In this document: positions 7,277-14,763 of the stretch, one piece after another
How the letters are laid out: every line of letters begins with the position of its first letter
Position numbering within the stretch: position 1 is the stretch's first letter
Assembly (NCBI GenBank): GCA_963789175.1
Contig: CAWBJO010000009.1
Location: 434,001-498,000, forward strand
Direction of reading: 5' to 3'
Length of the DNA: 64,000 nucleotides
DNA from: CAWBJO01 sp963789175
GTDB lineage: Bacteria > Pseudomonadota > Alphaproteobacteria > Rhizobiales > Aestuariivirgaceae
The notes under the pieces: generated by a model
Told to the model about the DNA's origin: nothing
What the model saw: only the letters and a program-made list of their open reading frames with translations
The model's database searches: none
Position numbers and translations under genes: made by a program

Positions 7277-9779
7277 CGGCCGTCGCCTCTTCCATAAGTC
7301 GGCTTGCGGCTTCCTCGAGGAGCGAGTCATTCGATTCGCCATAAACCGGTTCGCGGCCGATCTCAAGCATCAGCGGCACGGAAAGCGGAGAAATCCGGTC
7401 GAGGGCTCGATGGACGATGCGGCCCTTGATGCGCGACAGGAGGCCGGCGAGGCGATGGGCGTCGATCAGTCCGTCGGCCGCATCTTCCCATGCGGCACGC
7501 AACAGGATGTGATCGGGCTGGTGGGTGCGGAGAACGTCGAAGATGAGATCCGACGACACGGTCATCTGGCGCCCGGTCTTCTCCTTCACGATCGAGCGGC
7601 GCTCGATCAGGCCGGCGATGATGGCGCAGCTGCGGAAGGTGCGCTTCATGAGCATCGACTCGGCAAGCCATGCGTCAAGATCGTCGCCCAGCATGTCCTC
7701 GTCGAACAGTTCCGCCAGGCTCAGCCGGCCGCCCGAGATCATGAGATCGACGTCGCGCACCATCCATATGGCGATCGCATAGTCGGTGGCGACGAAACCG
7801 AGAGGCTGCGCACCCATGCGCTCCAAGCGCCGGGTGAGCAGCATGCCGAGCGTCTGGTGGGCGAGGCGACCGTCGAAAGGATAGCAGACGAGATAGTGCT
7901 TGCGGGCGCGCGGAAACGTCTCGACCAGCATCTCGTCGGCGCGGGGCAGCGTCGAAACGTAGCTCTGCAGGCCCAGCCAGTGGCGGACCTGTGGCGGCAA
8001 GGCCGCCTGCTTGGCCGGATCGGCGAGCATCTCGCGCACCGTCGCGGCAAGGAACGTCGACAAGGGAAACTTGCCGCCTTCGTATGACGGGATGGCGGGC
8101 TCGTCATCCTGAGTGCGGGTGACGAATGCGGTCAGCTCCTCCACCGCCTCGAGCCGCACGACCTCCCCCGCGAATACGAAGGTGTCGCCGATGGCGAGGC
8201 CGTTGATGAAGCTCTCCTCTATCTCGCCCAGCAACCTGCCGCCGCGCAGCATGGCCGCGCCGGCCTTGCGGAACGACCGCACGAGACGGACCTTCAGCAT
8301 CTCGTCCTCGATGATGGTCCCGACATTGAGACGGTAGGCCTGCGCGATGCGGGGATGGGCGAGGCGCAGCATGCCGTCCGTGGCGGGCTTGAGCTTCGCA
8401 TAGCGTTCGTAGCTCTTGAGCGCATAGCCGCCATTGGTGACGAAGCCGAGAACGGCATCGAAGTCGGCGCGCGACAGGCTGCGATAGGTGTAGGCGGTGC
8501 GCACCTCGTCATAGAGGGCATCGGGATGAAAGGGACCGGCGACGGCGGTGCCGAGCACGTGCTGGGCGAGCACGTCGAGCTTGCCCATGGTCATGGCCTC
8601 CGAATCCTGGACCCTGCGCAACACCGCGACGCGAGCGGCCTCGCATTCCAGCACCTCGAAGCGGTTGGAGGGAACCAGCATGGCGCGCGACGCCTCGTCG
8701 AGGCGGTGGTTGGAGCGGCCGATGCGCTGGATGAGCCGGCTCGATCCCTTCGGCGCACCGACATGGACGACGAGGTCGACATCGCCCCAGTCGATGCCGA
8801 GATCGAGCGTGGAGGTGCAGACGACGGCGCGCAGGCGCCCGGCGGCCATGGCCGCCTCGACCTTGCGGCGCTGGGCGACGTCGAGCGAGCCGTGGTGCAG
8901 GGCTATGGGGAGCGTCTGGTCGTTGATCCGCCACAGCTCCTGGAATACGGCCTCGGCCTGGGAGCGCGTATTGACGAAGACGAGCGACAGGCGCGACCTG
9001 CCGATGGCCTCGTAGATCTCGCCGATGGCATAGCGCGCCGAATGCCCGGCCCACGGCACGCGTTCGACGGATTTGAGGATCGAGACCTCGGATACGGCAC
9101 CTTCGCGCCCGAGCACCAGTGAAGCGCGCACCGGCTCCGGGCCCGCCCCGTCCTGGGGCATCAGCCAGGCCTGGAGGAGATCGGGGCGCGCCACCGTGGC
9201 CGAAAGCCCGACCCGGCGGAGCGCGGGAACGAGGCGCCCGAGGCGCGCCAGGGCGAGCGACAGCAAGGTGCCGCGCTTCGAGGCGACGAGGGCATGCAGC
9301 TCGTCGAGGACGATGACCCGCAGCCGGCGAAACAGGTGCGCCGCATGCCCATCGGCGATCAGCAGGGCTAGCTGCTCCGGCGTGGTGATGAGGATGTCGG
9401 GAGGGGCCTGGCGCTGCCGGCGCCGCTTGTGAGGCGGCGTGTCGCCGGTGCGCGTCTCGACCGCGATCGGCAGCGCCATGTCGCGCACCGGGCGCTCGAG
9501 GTTCAGGGCGACGTCGACGGCGAGCGCCTTGAGCGGAGATACATAAAGAGTGTGGATGCCGTCGCGCTCCCCTCGCCTGCCCGCCAGCTCGACGAGGCTC
9601 GGAAGAAATCCGGCGAGCGTCTTGCCGCCGCCGGTCGGCGCAATGAGCAGCACGCTCTCGCCGCGCCGGGAACGCTCCAGGATCTCCAGCTGATGGGGGC
9701 GCGGCGACCACCCGCGGGAGGAGAACCACGCCGCGAACGGGGCGGGCAACAGCGAGCCTTCTGCCGTGTGGTCGTCCAT
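7236..9779 (-). CDS. Lhr-like DEXH helicase, ligase-associated DNA damage response
   Basis: 847 residues from the ATG at 9779. Superfamily 2 helicase: Walker A APTGGGKT at residues 47-54, DELH box at 159-162, TTPEQL and SATVARPD motifs, then the second RecA-like domain with ICTSTLDLGIDWGD-like sequence and QRIGRSNHR (motif VI). The C-terminal third is the winged-helix/Lhr core domain. Length and the adjacent pdeM gene assign it to the 'ligase-associated' subfamily, thought to unwind damaged DNA or RNA:DNA hybrids with PdeM. The open frame reaches 9959, but the extra 60 residues overlap the divergent MATE gene and have no helicase similarity. Confidence 0.92.
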   Translation of the reverse strand: MDDHTAEGSLLPAPFAAWFSSRGWSPRPHQLEILERSRRGESVLLIAPTGGGKTLAGFLPSLVELAGRRGERDGIHTLYVSPLKALAVDVALNLERPVRDMALPIAVETRTGDTPPHKRRRQRQAPPDILITTPEQLALLIADGHAAHLFRRLRVIVLDELHALVASKRGTLLSLALARLGRLVPALRRVGLSATVARPDLLQAWLMPQDGAGPEPVRASLVLGREGAVSEVSILKSVERVPWAGHSARYAIGEIYEAIGRSRLSLVFVNTRSQAEAVFQELWRINDQTLPIALHHGSLDVAQRRKVEAAMAAGRLRAVVCTSTLDLGIDWGDVDLVVHVGAPKGSSRLIQRIGRSNHRLDEASRAMLVPSNRFEVLECEAARVAVLRRVQDSEAMTMGKLDVLAQHVLGTAVAGPFHPDALYDEVRTAYTYRSLSRADFDAVLGFVTNGGYALKSYERYAKLKPATDGMLRLAHPRIAQAYRLNVGTIIEDEMLKVRLVRSFRKAGAAMLRGGRLLGEIEESFINGLAIGDTFVFAGEVVRLEAVEELTAFVTRTQDDEPAIPSYEGGKFPLSTFLAATVREMLADPAKQAALPPQVRHWLGLQSYVSTLPRADEMLVETFPRARKHYLVCYPFDGRLAHQTLGMLLTRRLERMGAQPLGFVATDYAIAIWMVRDVDLMISGGRLSLAELFDEDMLGDDLDAWLAESMLMKRTFRSCAIIAGLIERRSIVKEKTGRQMTVSSDLIFDVLRTHQPDHILLRAAWEDAADGLIDAHRLAGLLSRIKGRIVHRALDRISPLSVPLMLEIGREPVYGESNDSLLEEAASRLMEEATAGAPHLPRADSGKP

Positions 9780-9855
9780 GAACGAAATCTCGCGCCGTTT
9801 CTTGACAGAAGCGTGGTGCTCTGGGCACCGTGCCGCCTGCCGACAAGGATAGTGC

Positions 9856-11184
9856 ATGCCAGCCGCAAGGGCGAACGTCACCCACAGGCGGGTCCTCGCC
9901 ATCGCCGTCCCGATCATGCTGTCGAATGTGTCCGAGCCGCTCATCGGCATCGTCGACACGGCGGTGATCGGCCGGCTGCCGGAGCCCTACTTCATCGGCG
10001 CCATCGCCATCGGTTCGCTGATCTTCAGCTTCGTCTACTGGGGGTTCGGTTTTCTCCGGCTCGGCACGAGCGGACTGGCGGCGCAGGCATTCGGGGCCGG
10101 CGACGAGCGGGAACTCGTCGCCGTCCTAGGCCGGGCGCTCCTGATCGCGGCCGGATGCGGAGTGCTCCTCATCGGGCTCAGCCCGTTCATCCAGCAATTC
10201 GTGCTGCAGCTACTGCAGGGTTCGGCGGAGGTCGAGCACCACGCTTCCACCTACTTCCGGATCCGCATCTGGTCGGCGCCCTTCGCGCTCGCGAACTTCG
10301 TGCTACTCGGCTGGTTCGTCGGCCAGGGCCGGGCCGGCATCGCCTTCCTGCTGCAAGTTTTCCTCAACGTCATGAACATGATCCTCGACGCCGTGTTCGT
10401 GCTCGGCCTCCACATGACGTCGGACGGCGTCGGGTTCGGCACGCTCATAGCCGAGATCTCGGCCGCCCTGCTCGGCTTCGCGGTGATCGGACGCGAGATC
10501 AAGGCGCGCGGCCTGCGCTTCGAGCGGGCGCAGGTGCTCGATCCCGCCAAATTGAAGCGCACCTTCGCCATCAACCGCGACATCATGGTCCGCACCTGGT
10601 GCCTCGTCTTCGCATTCTGGTGGCACACATCGCAGGGTGCGAAGGCGGGCGACGTGATCGTTTCGGCCAACGCCATCCTCATCCACTGTTTCGAGGTCGC
10701 CGCCTATCTCATCGACGGCTTCGCCTATGCGGCGGAAGCCCTGGTCGGCCAGGCGGTCGGGGCGAACGACATCCGGCGCTATCGCGACGCGGTGAACATC
10801 TCGACCTTGTGGGCACTGGTGGTGGGCGCACTCCTGGCCCTCATCATCTACGCGGCGGGTCCGGCGATCATCGATGCGCTCTCGGTCAATGCGGAGGTCC
10901 GCCAGACGGCGCGCGTCTACCTTCCGTGGGCGTCGCTCTCCGCCTTCGCCGGCGTCATCTGCTTCCAGCTCGACGGCATCTTCACCGGCGCGACGCGCAC
11001 CGCGGACATGCGCAACATGATGATCATCAGCCTCGCCGTCTATCTCGCCACGTGGTACGTGGCGACGCGGTCGCTCGGCAACCACGGCCTCTGGCTGGCG
11101 CTCATCGTGTTCTTCATCGTTCGGGCCGCGACGCTCGGGGCGCGCATGCCGCAGCTGCAGCGCGCAAGCTTTCGCGGCAGCTAG
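9856..11184 (+). CDS. MATE family efflux transporter, DinF-like
   Basis: 442 residues with twelve predicted membrane helices in two similar halves, starting VLAIAVPIMLSNVSEPLIGIVDTAVIG, the typical MATE first helix with the acidic residue in VDTA. MATE proteins export drugs or metabolites in exchange for Na+ or H+. The resemblance is closest to the DinF branch, which in Escherichia coli is SOS-induced next to lexA. Here it is transcribed divergently from the Lhr helicase, 76 bases apart. AAGGA lies about 7 bases before the ATG. A TTGACA hexamer at 9802-9807 could be a -35 element but no matching -10 is evident. Its TAG stop sits in a CTAG shared with the pyrD stop. Confidence 0.9.
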   Translation: MPAARANVTHRRVLAIAVPIMLSNVSEPLIGIVDTAVIGRLPEPYFIGAIAIGSLIFSFVYWGFGFLRLGTSGLAAQAFGAGDERELVAVLGRALLIAAGCGVLLIGLSPFIQQFVLQLLQGSAEVEHHASTYFRIRIWSAPFALANFVLLGWFVGQGRAGIAFLLQVFLNVMNMILDAVFVLGLHMTSDGVGFGTLIAEISAALLGFAVIGREIKARGLRFERAQVLDPAKLKRTFAINRDIMVRTWCLVFAFWWHTSQGAKAGDVIVSANAILIHCFEVAAYLIDGFAYAAEALVGQAVGANDIRRYRDAVNISTLWALVVGALLALIIYAAGPAIIDALSVNAEVRQTARVYLPWASLSAFAGVICFQLDGIFTGATRTADMRNMMIISLAVYLATWYVATRSLGNHGLWLALIVFFIVRAATLGARMPQLQRASFRGS

Positions 11185-12236
11185 AGCCAGTCGCGGGCAC
11201 CGGTGCCGACAACGTCCTTCAGCGAAACGACCTTGGCCGAGGCAAGCCTTGCGGACAATCCATCGATGACGTCGCCGACGACGCGCGGACCCTGGTAGAC
11301 GAGCGACGTATAGAGCTGGACGAGCGACGCGCCGGCCCTGATCTTCTGCCAGGCGGCCTCGGCGGAGTCGACGCCGCCTGTCCCGACGAGCGGCAGGCGG
11401 CCGCCGGTCAGCACATGGAGCTTGGCAAGCGCACGTGTGGAGAGGGGAAAAAGAAGCCGACCCGACAGGCCGCCGGCCTGGGCGGCGTCGGGCGACTGTG
11501 CGCCCGGCCGGGCGAGCGTCGTGTTCGAGACGACGATGCCGTCGAAGCCGCCATCGGCAGCAATCTCGGCGACGGCCTGAAGCTCGTCGTCGGACAAGTC
11601 GGGCGAGATCTTGAGCAGGAGCGGTTTGGGGCCGTCGAGCTTCGCGCGCGCTTCGCCGAGGCGGTCGGCGAGCTCGCGGAGCTCGCGGCGCGCCTGCAGC
11701 TCCCTGAGGCCGGGCGTGTTGGGCGAGGAGACGTTCACGACGAGATAGCTAGCCAGTGCATTGAAGCGCGACAGTCCGAGAACATAGTCTTCGATCCGGT
11801 CGCGCGAGTCCCGGTTGGCTCCGAGATTGATCCCGACGATTCCACGCTGCCGCCGCGTCCGCAGACGTCTTTCGACCGCGTCGTGCCCCTCGCTGTTGAA
11901 GCCGAGACGATTGACGATCGACGCCTCGGCCTCCAGACGGAAGATGCGGGGCGGCGGATTGCCGGGTTGCGGCAGGGGCGTGACGCTGCCGATCTCGATG
12001 AATCCGAAGCCGAGGGCGAGAAGGCCGTCCGGAGCAGACGCATTCTTGTCGAAGCCCGCGGCCAGGCCGACGGGATTTGCGAACCCGATTCCCCATAGGT
12101 CGAGGCCGAGGGCAGGATCGGGCGGCCGGGAGCGGCCACGCACCCATCCCCGGCTCACTGCCGCAAGGGCAAGCGCATGGGCCCGCTCGGGCTCGAGGCG
12201 GAAAAGCAGAGGCCGCAAGTGGTCATAGACGGACAT
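11181..12236 (-). CDS. pyrD: dihydroorotate dehydrogenase (quinone), class 2
   Basis: 351 residues. Oxidises dihydroorotate to orotate at the inner membrane with quinone as acceptor, the fourth step of pyrimidine synthesis. Diagnostic stretches: an N-terminal amphipathic segment (LRPLLFRLEPERAH) for membrane association, GLAAGFDKNA, GFIEIGSVTPLPQPGNP, NVSSPNTPGLR around 168-177 carrying the class 2 catalytic serine, KISPDL, SNTT, and the FMN phosphate site GTGGV. Full length. AAAGG lies about 6 bases before the ATG. No pyrimidine gene neighbours; it is convergent with the MATE gene and divergent from the S24 regulator. Confidence 0.97.
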   Translation of the reverse strand: MSVYDHLRPLLFRLEPERAHALALAAVSRGWVRGRSRPPDPALGLDLWGIGFANPVGLAAGFDKNASAPDGLLALGFGFIEIGSVTPLPQPGNPPPRIFRLEAEASIVNRLGFNSEGHDAVERRLRTRRQRGIVGINLGANRDSRDRIEDYVLGLSRFNALASYLVVNVSSPNTPGLRELQARRELRELADRLGEARAKLDGPKPLLLKISPDLSDDELQAVAEIAADGGFDGIVVSNTTLARPGAQSPDAAQAGGLSGRLLFPLSTRALAKLHVLTGGRLPLVGTGGVDSAEAAWQKIRAGASLVQLYTSLVYQGPRVVGDVIDGLSARLASAKVVSLKDVVGTGARDWL

Positions 12237-12342
12237 GCTGACCTTTCACGCGAGACCGCTCCCGAGGGCCGGCGCAGCTTGCACAACCCTACGCTCGCGG
12301 ACGCAAGCAAGGGCTGGACACCGGTCCTGAAATGCGGCATGG

Positions 12343-12354
12343 TTTCCTAGGAAA
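12343..12354. promoter_or_regulatory. perfect 12-bp palindrome, candidate operator of the S24 regulator
   Basis: TTTCCTAGGAAA is perfectly self-complementary and lies 38 bases before the S24-regulator ATG, in the gap shared with divergent pyrD. It is AT-richer than its surroundings and contains the rare CTAG. Autoregulation by the adjacent HTH protein is the natural guess; no binding data. Confidence 0.45.
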
Positions 12355-12392
12355 TGATGCACTTTTCCTCGCAGTAAAGAAAGCGGCAGGCA

Positions 12393-13028
12393 ATGTTCAC
12401 ACACAAGCAGGTTTGGACCGCCATCGACGGGCTCGCGGAAAGATATGGGCTGTCGGCGTCCGGCCTCGCAAAGAAGTCGGGCCTCGACCCGACCGCCTTC
12501 AATCCCTCGAAGCGGCACGGGCCGGACGGACGCGAGCGCTGGCCGACGACGGAAAGCATTTCACGGGTGCTCGCCGCGGTCGGCAGCAACATCGACGAAT
12601 TCGTCATGCTGCTGTCCGGGCGCAAGTCGATCGAGAAGATGCGGACTTCCATCCCCCTCATCGGGTTCGCGAAGGCCGGCAAGGGCGGATATTTCGACGA
12701 TTCCGGGTTCCCGGCGGGCGGCGGCTGGGAGGAGATCACGGTTCCGGGCGTCAAGGACCAGAACGCCTATGCGCTGGAGATCACCGGCGACAGCATGCAG
12801 CCGGTCTACCGGCAGGGCGACATCATCATCGTGTCGCCGAGCGCCAACGTCCGCAAGGGCGACAGGGTGGTCGTCAAGACGCGGCGCGGCGAGGTCATGG
12901 CGAAGATCCTGCAGCGGCAGACCTCGAAGTCGCTCGAGCTCGCCTCCTTCAACCCGGATCACGACACCAAGACCATTCCGACCGAAGACGTCATTTGGAT
13001 CGGACGCATCATCTGGGCGAGCCAGTAG
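12393..13028 (+). CDS. HTH regulator with S24 (LexA-like) protease domain
   Basis: 211 residues. Residues 1-75 form a helix-turn-helix domain (VWTAIDGLAERYGLSASGLA). From about 85 on there is an S24/LexA-type C-terminal domain: catalytic-type serine at 134 in TGDSMQP, lysine at 171 in EVMAKIL, and an Ala95-Gly96 dipeptide in GFAKAGKGG where LexA-family repressors cut themselves. All three elements needed for RecA-stimulated self-cleavage are therefore present, but cleavage is not shown. It is a lone chromosomal gene without phage neighbours, transcribed away from pyrD with a palindrome between. Target genes unknown; it is distinct from LexA itself. Confidence 0.85.
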   Translation: MFTHKQVWTAIDGLAERYGLSASGLAKKSGLDPTAFNPSKRHGPDGRERWPTTESISRVLAAVGSNIDEFVMLLSGRKSIEKMRTSIPLIGFAKAGKGGYFDDSGFPAGGGWEEITVPGVKDQNAYALEITGDSMQPVYRQGDIIIVSPSANVRKGDRVVVKTRRGEVMAKILQRQTSKSLELASFNPDHDTKTIPTEDVIWIGRIIWASQ

Positions 13029-13050
13029 GCGCGATCCGCCGCCCCGTCGG

Positions 13051-14700
13051 TCAGGCGAGCTTTCCAGCCAGGGCCTCATCGATGAGTTGCCGCGTTTCCG
13101 GAACTCCGAACAGAGCTACGAAGGAACCGAAGCGCGGGCCGCGCTCCTCGCCAAGCAGGATCTGATACAGGGCATTGAACCAGGCGAGCGAGACGCCGGG
13201 CCGCTCGGACGTGGCGCCCTTGGCGGCAAAATCCTGGTAGCGCGGAACGGCCCGGCCGACGTCATAGAGGGCGGACTGGATGTCTTCGGCGGAAGCGCCA
13301 TCGGACAGGGAAGACAGGGCCGCCGAGAGAGAGGCCAGCGCCTCGCGCTCCACGGCGTCGGGCGGCCGATACTTCTTCGCCGGCCTGACGAAGTCGTCAT
13401 AGAAGTTGACGGCATAGCCGACCAGGCGGTCGAGCTCGGGATGGGTCTCGGGCGACGTGCCCGGCATGTGCCGGCGGATGAATCCCCACAGCACGTCGCG
13501 GTCCGATGCGTTGCACGCGCTCACCAAGTTGAGCAGGAGCGCGAAGCTCACGGGCATATCGATGCGCGGCGGCTCGCCGGCATGGATGTGCCAGACCGGA
13601 TTGGCCAGCTGCTGCTTGCGGTCCTGGCGGAAGAAAGCCGACAGGTGCTGGTAGTATTCATCGACGTTGCGCGGAATGACGTCGAAATACAGGCGTTTGG
13701 CCTCGCGCGGGCGGCTGAACATGAAAAGCTCGAGGCTTTCGGGGCTCGCATAGCGCAGCCACTCGTCGATGGTCAGGCCGTTGCCCTTCGACTTCGAGAT
13801 CTTCTGGCCCTTCTCGTCGAGGAACAGCTCGTAGTTGAAGCCGGCCGGCGGCTCGCCGCCGAGGGCCCGGGTGATCTGGGCCGACAGCTTGACGGAATCG
13901 ATGAGGTCCTTGCCCGCCATCTCGTAGTCGACGCCGAGAGCATACCAGCGCATCCCCCAGTCGGGCTTCCATTGCAACTTCGCATGTCCACCCGTCACCG
14001 GCGTCTCGTAGCGCCGACCGGTTGAGGGATCGCTCCAGACGATCGTCGCGGTCGCCAGGCGCCGCTCCTCGATGGGAACCTGCATGACGATACCCGTATC
14101 GGGATGAACGGGAAGGAAGGGCGAGTAGGTCGCGGCTCTCTCCTCGCGAAGCGACGGCAGCATGATGGACATGACGTCGTCATAGACCTCGAGAACACGG
14201 AGCAGCGCGGCATCGAAGCGGCCTGACCGATAGTAGTCGGTGGCGCTCGCGAACTCGTAGTCGAAGCCAAATCCGTCGAGAAAGCGGCGCAGCATGGCAT
14301 TGTTGTGATGCCCGAAGCTCTCGTACTTGCCGAAGGGATCGGGAATGCGGGTGAGCGGCCGGCCGAGATGCGTGGCCACCATGTCGCGGTTCGGAATGTT
14401 GTCGGGAACCTTGCGCAGCCCATCCATGTCGTCGGAAAAGCAGACGAGGCGGGTCGGCAGGTCGGACAGGGTCGCGAAGGCGCGGCGGACCATGGTCGTG
14501 CGCGCCACCTCCCCGAAAGTGCCGATATGCGGGAGGCCGGAGGGTCCGTAGCCCGTTTCGAACAGCACCTCCTTCCGGCCCGATCCCGCGATGCGATCGA
14601 CGAGCTTGCGCGCCTCCTCGAAAGGCCATGCCTTGCTTTGGAGCGCCTCGTCGCGATATTCGGAGAGACGGGTCATGGGTGGTTCGAATTCGTCATCCAT
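13051..14700 (-). CDS. lysK: lysine--tRNA ligase, class I
   Basis: 549 residues. Charges tRNA-Lys in the cytoplasm. It is the class I form, restricted to archaea and some bacteria including Alphaproteobacteria, unlike the class II LysS of most bacteria. Signatures: SKAWPFEEARK, the HIGH-type PHIGTFGE (HIGT at 58-61), GHHNNAMLRRFLD, and KISKSKG (300-305), the KMSKS equivalent. The C-terminal alpha-helical cage is complete. Start chosen at 14700 (MDDEFEPP); the ATG at 14676 (MTRLSEYRDEA) is an alternative, and an ATG at 14715 extends the frame. Convergent with the S24 gene, 22 bases apart. Confidence 0.95.
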   Translation of the reverse strand: MDDEFEPPMTRLSEYRDEALQSKAWPFEEARKLVDRIAGSGRKEVLFETGYGPSGLPHIGTFGEVARTTMVRRAFATLSDLPTRLVCFSDDMDGLRKVPDNIPNRDMVATHLGRPLTRIPDPFGKYESFGHHNNAMLRRFLDGFGFDYEFASATDYYRSGRFDAALLRVLEVYDDVMSIMLPSLREERAATYSPFLPVHPDTGIVMQVPIEERRLATATIVWSDPSTGRRYETPVTGGHAKLQWKPDWGMRWYALGVDYEMAGKDLIDSVKLSAQITRALGGEPPAGFNYELFLDEKGQKISKSKGNGLTIDEWLRYASPESLELFMFSRPREAKRLYFDVIPRNVDEYYQHLSAFFRQDRKQQLANPVWHIHAGEPPRIDMPVSFALLLNLVSACNASDRDVLWGFIRRHMPGTSPETHPELDRLVGYAVNFYDDFVRPAKKYRPPDAVEREALASLSAALSSLSDGASAEDIQSALYDVGRAVPRYQDFAAKGATSERPGVSLAWFNALYQILLGEERGPRFGSFVALFGVPETRQLIDEALAGKLA

Positions 14701-14763
14701 CCTGCCGCGCCACACCTAATAGGGCGGCAATGGCGCGTCAATCGGCTCGCGGTCGCAAAAGAC

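Noticed and set aside
9802..9807. TTGACA as a promoter -35 for the MATE gene
   Set aside because: No acceptable -10 at 16-18 bases downstream.
9429..12098. 889-codon plus-strand open frame across lhr, the MATE gene and pyrD
   Set aside because: Runs out of frame or antisense through three well-supported genes; arginine-rich with no recognisable domain.
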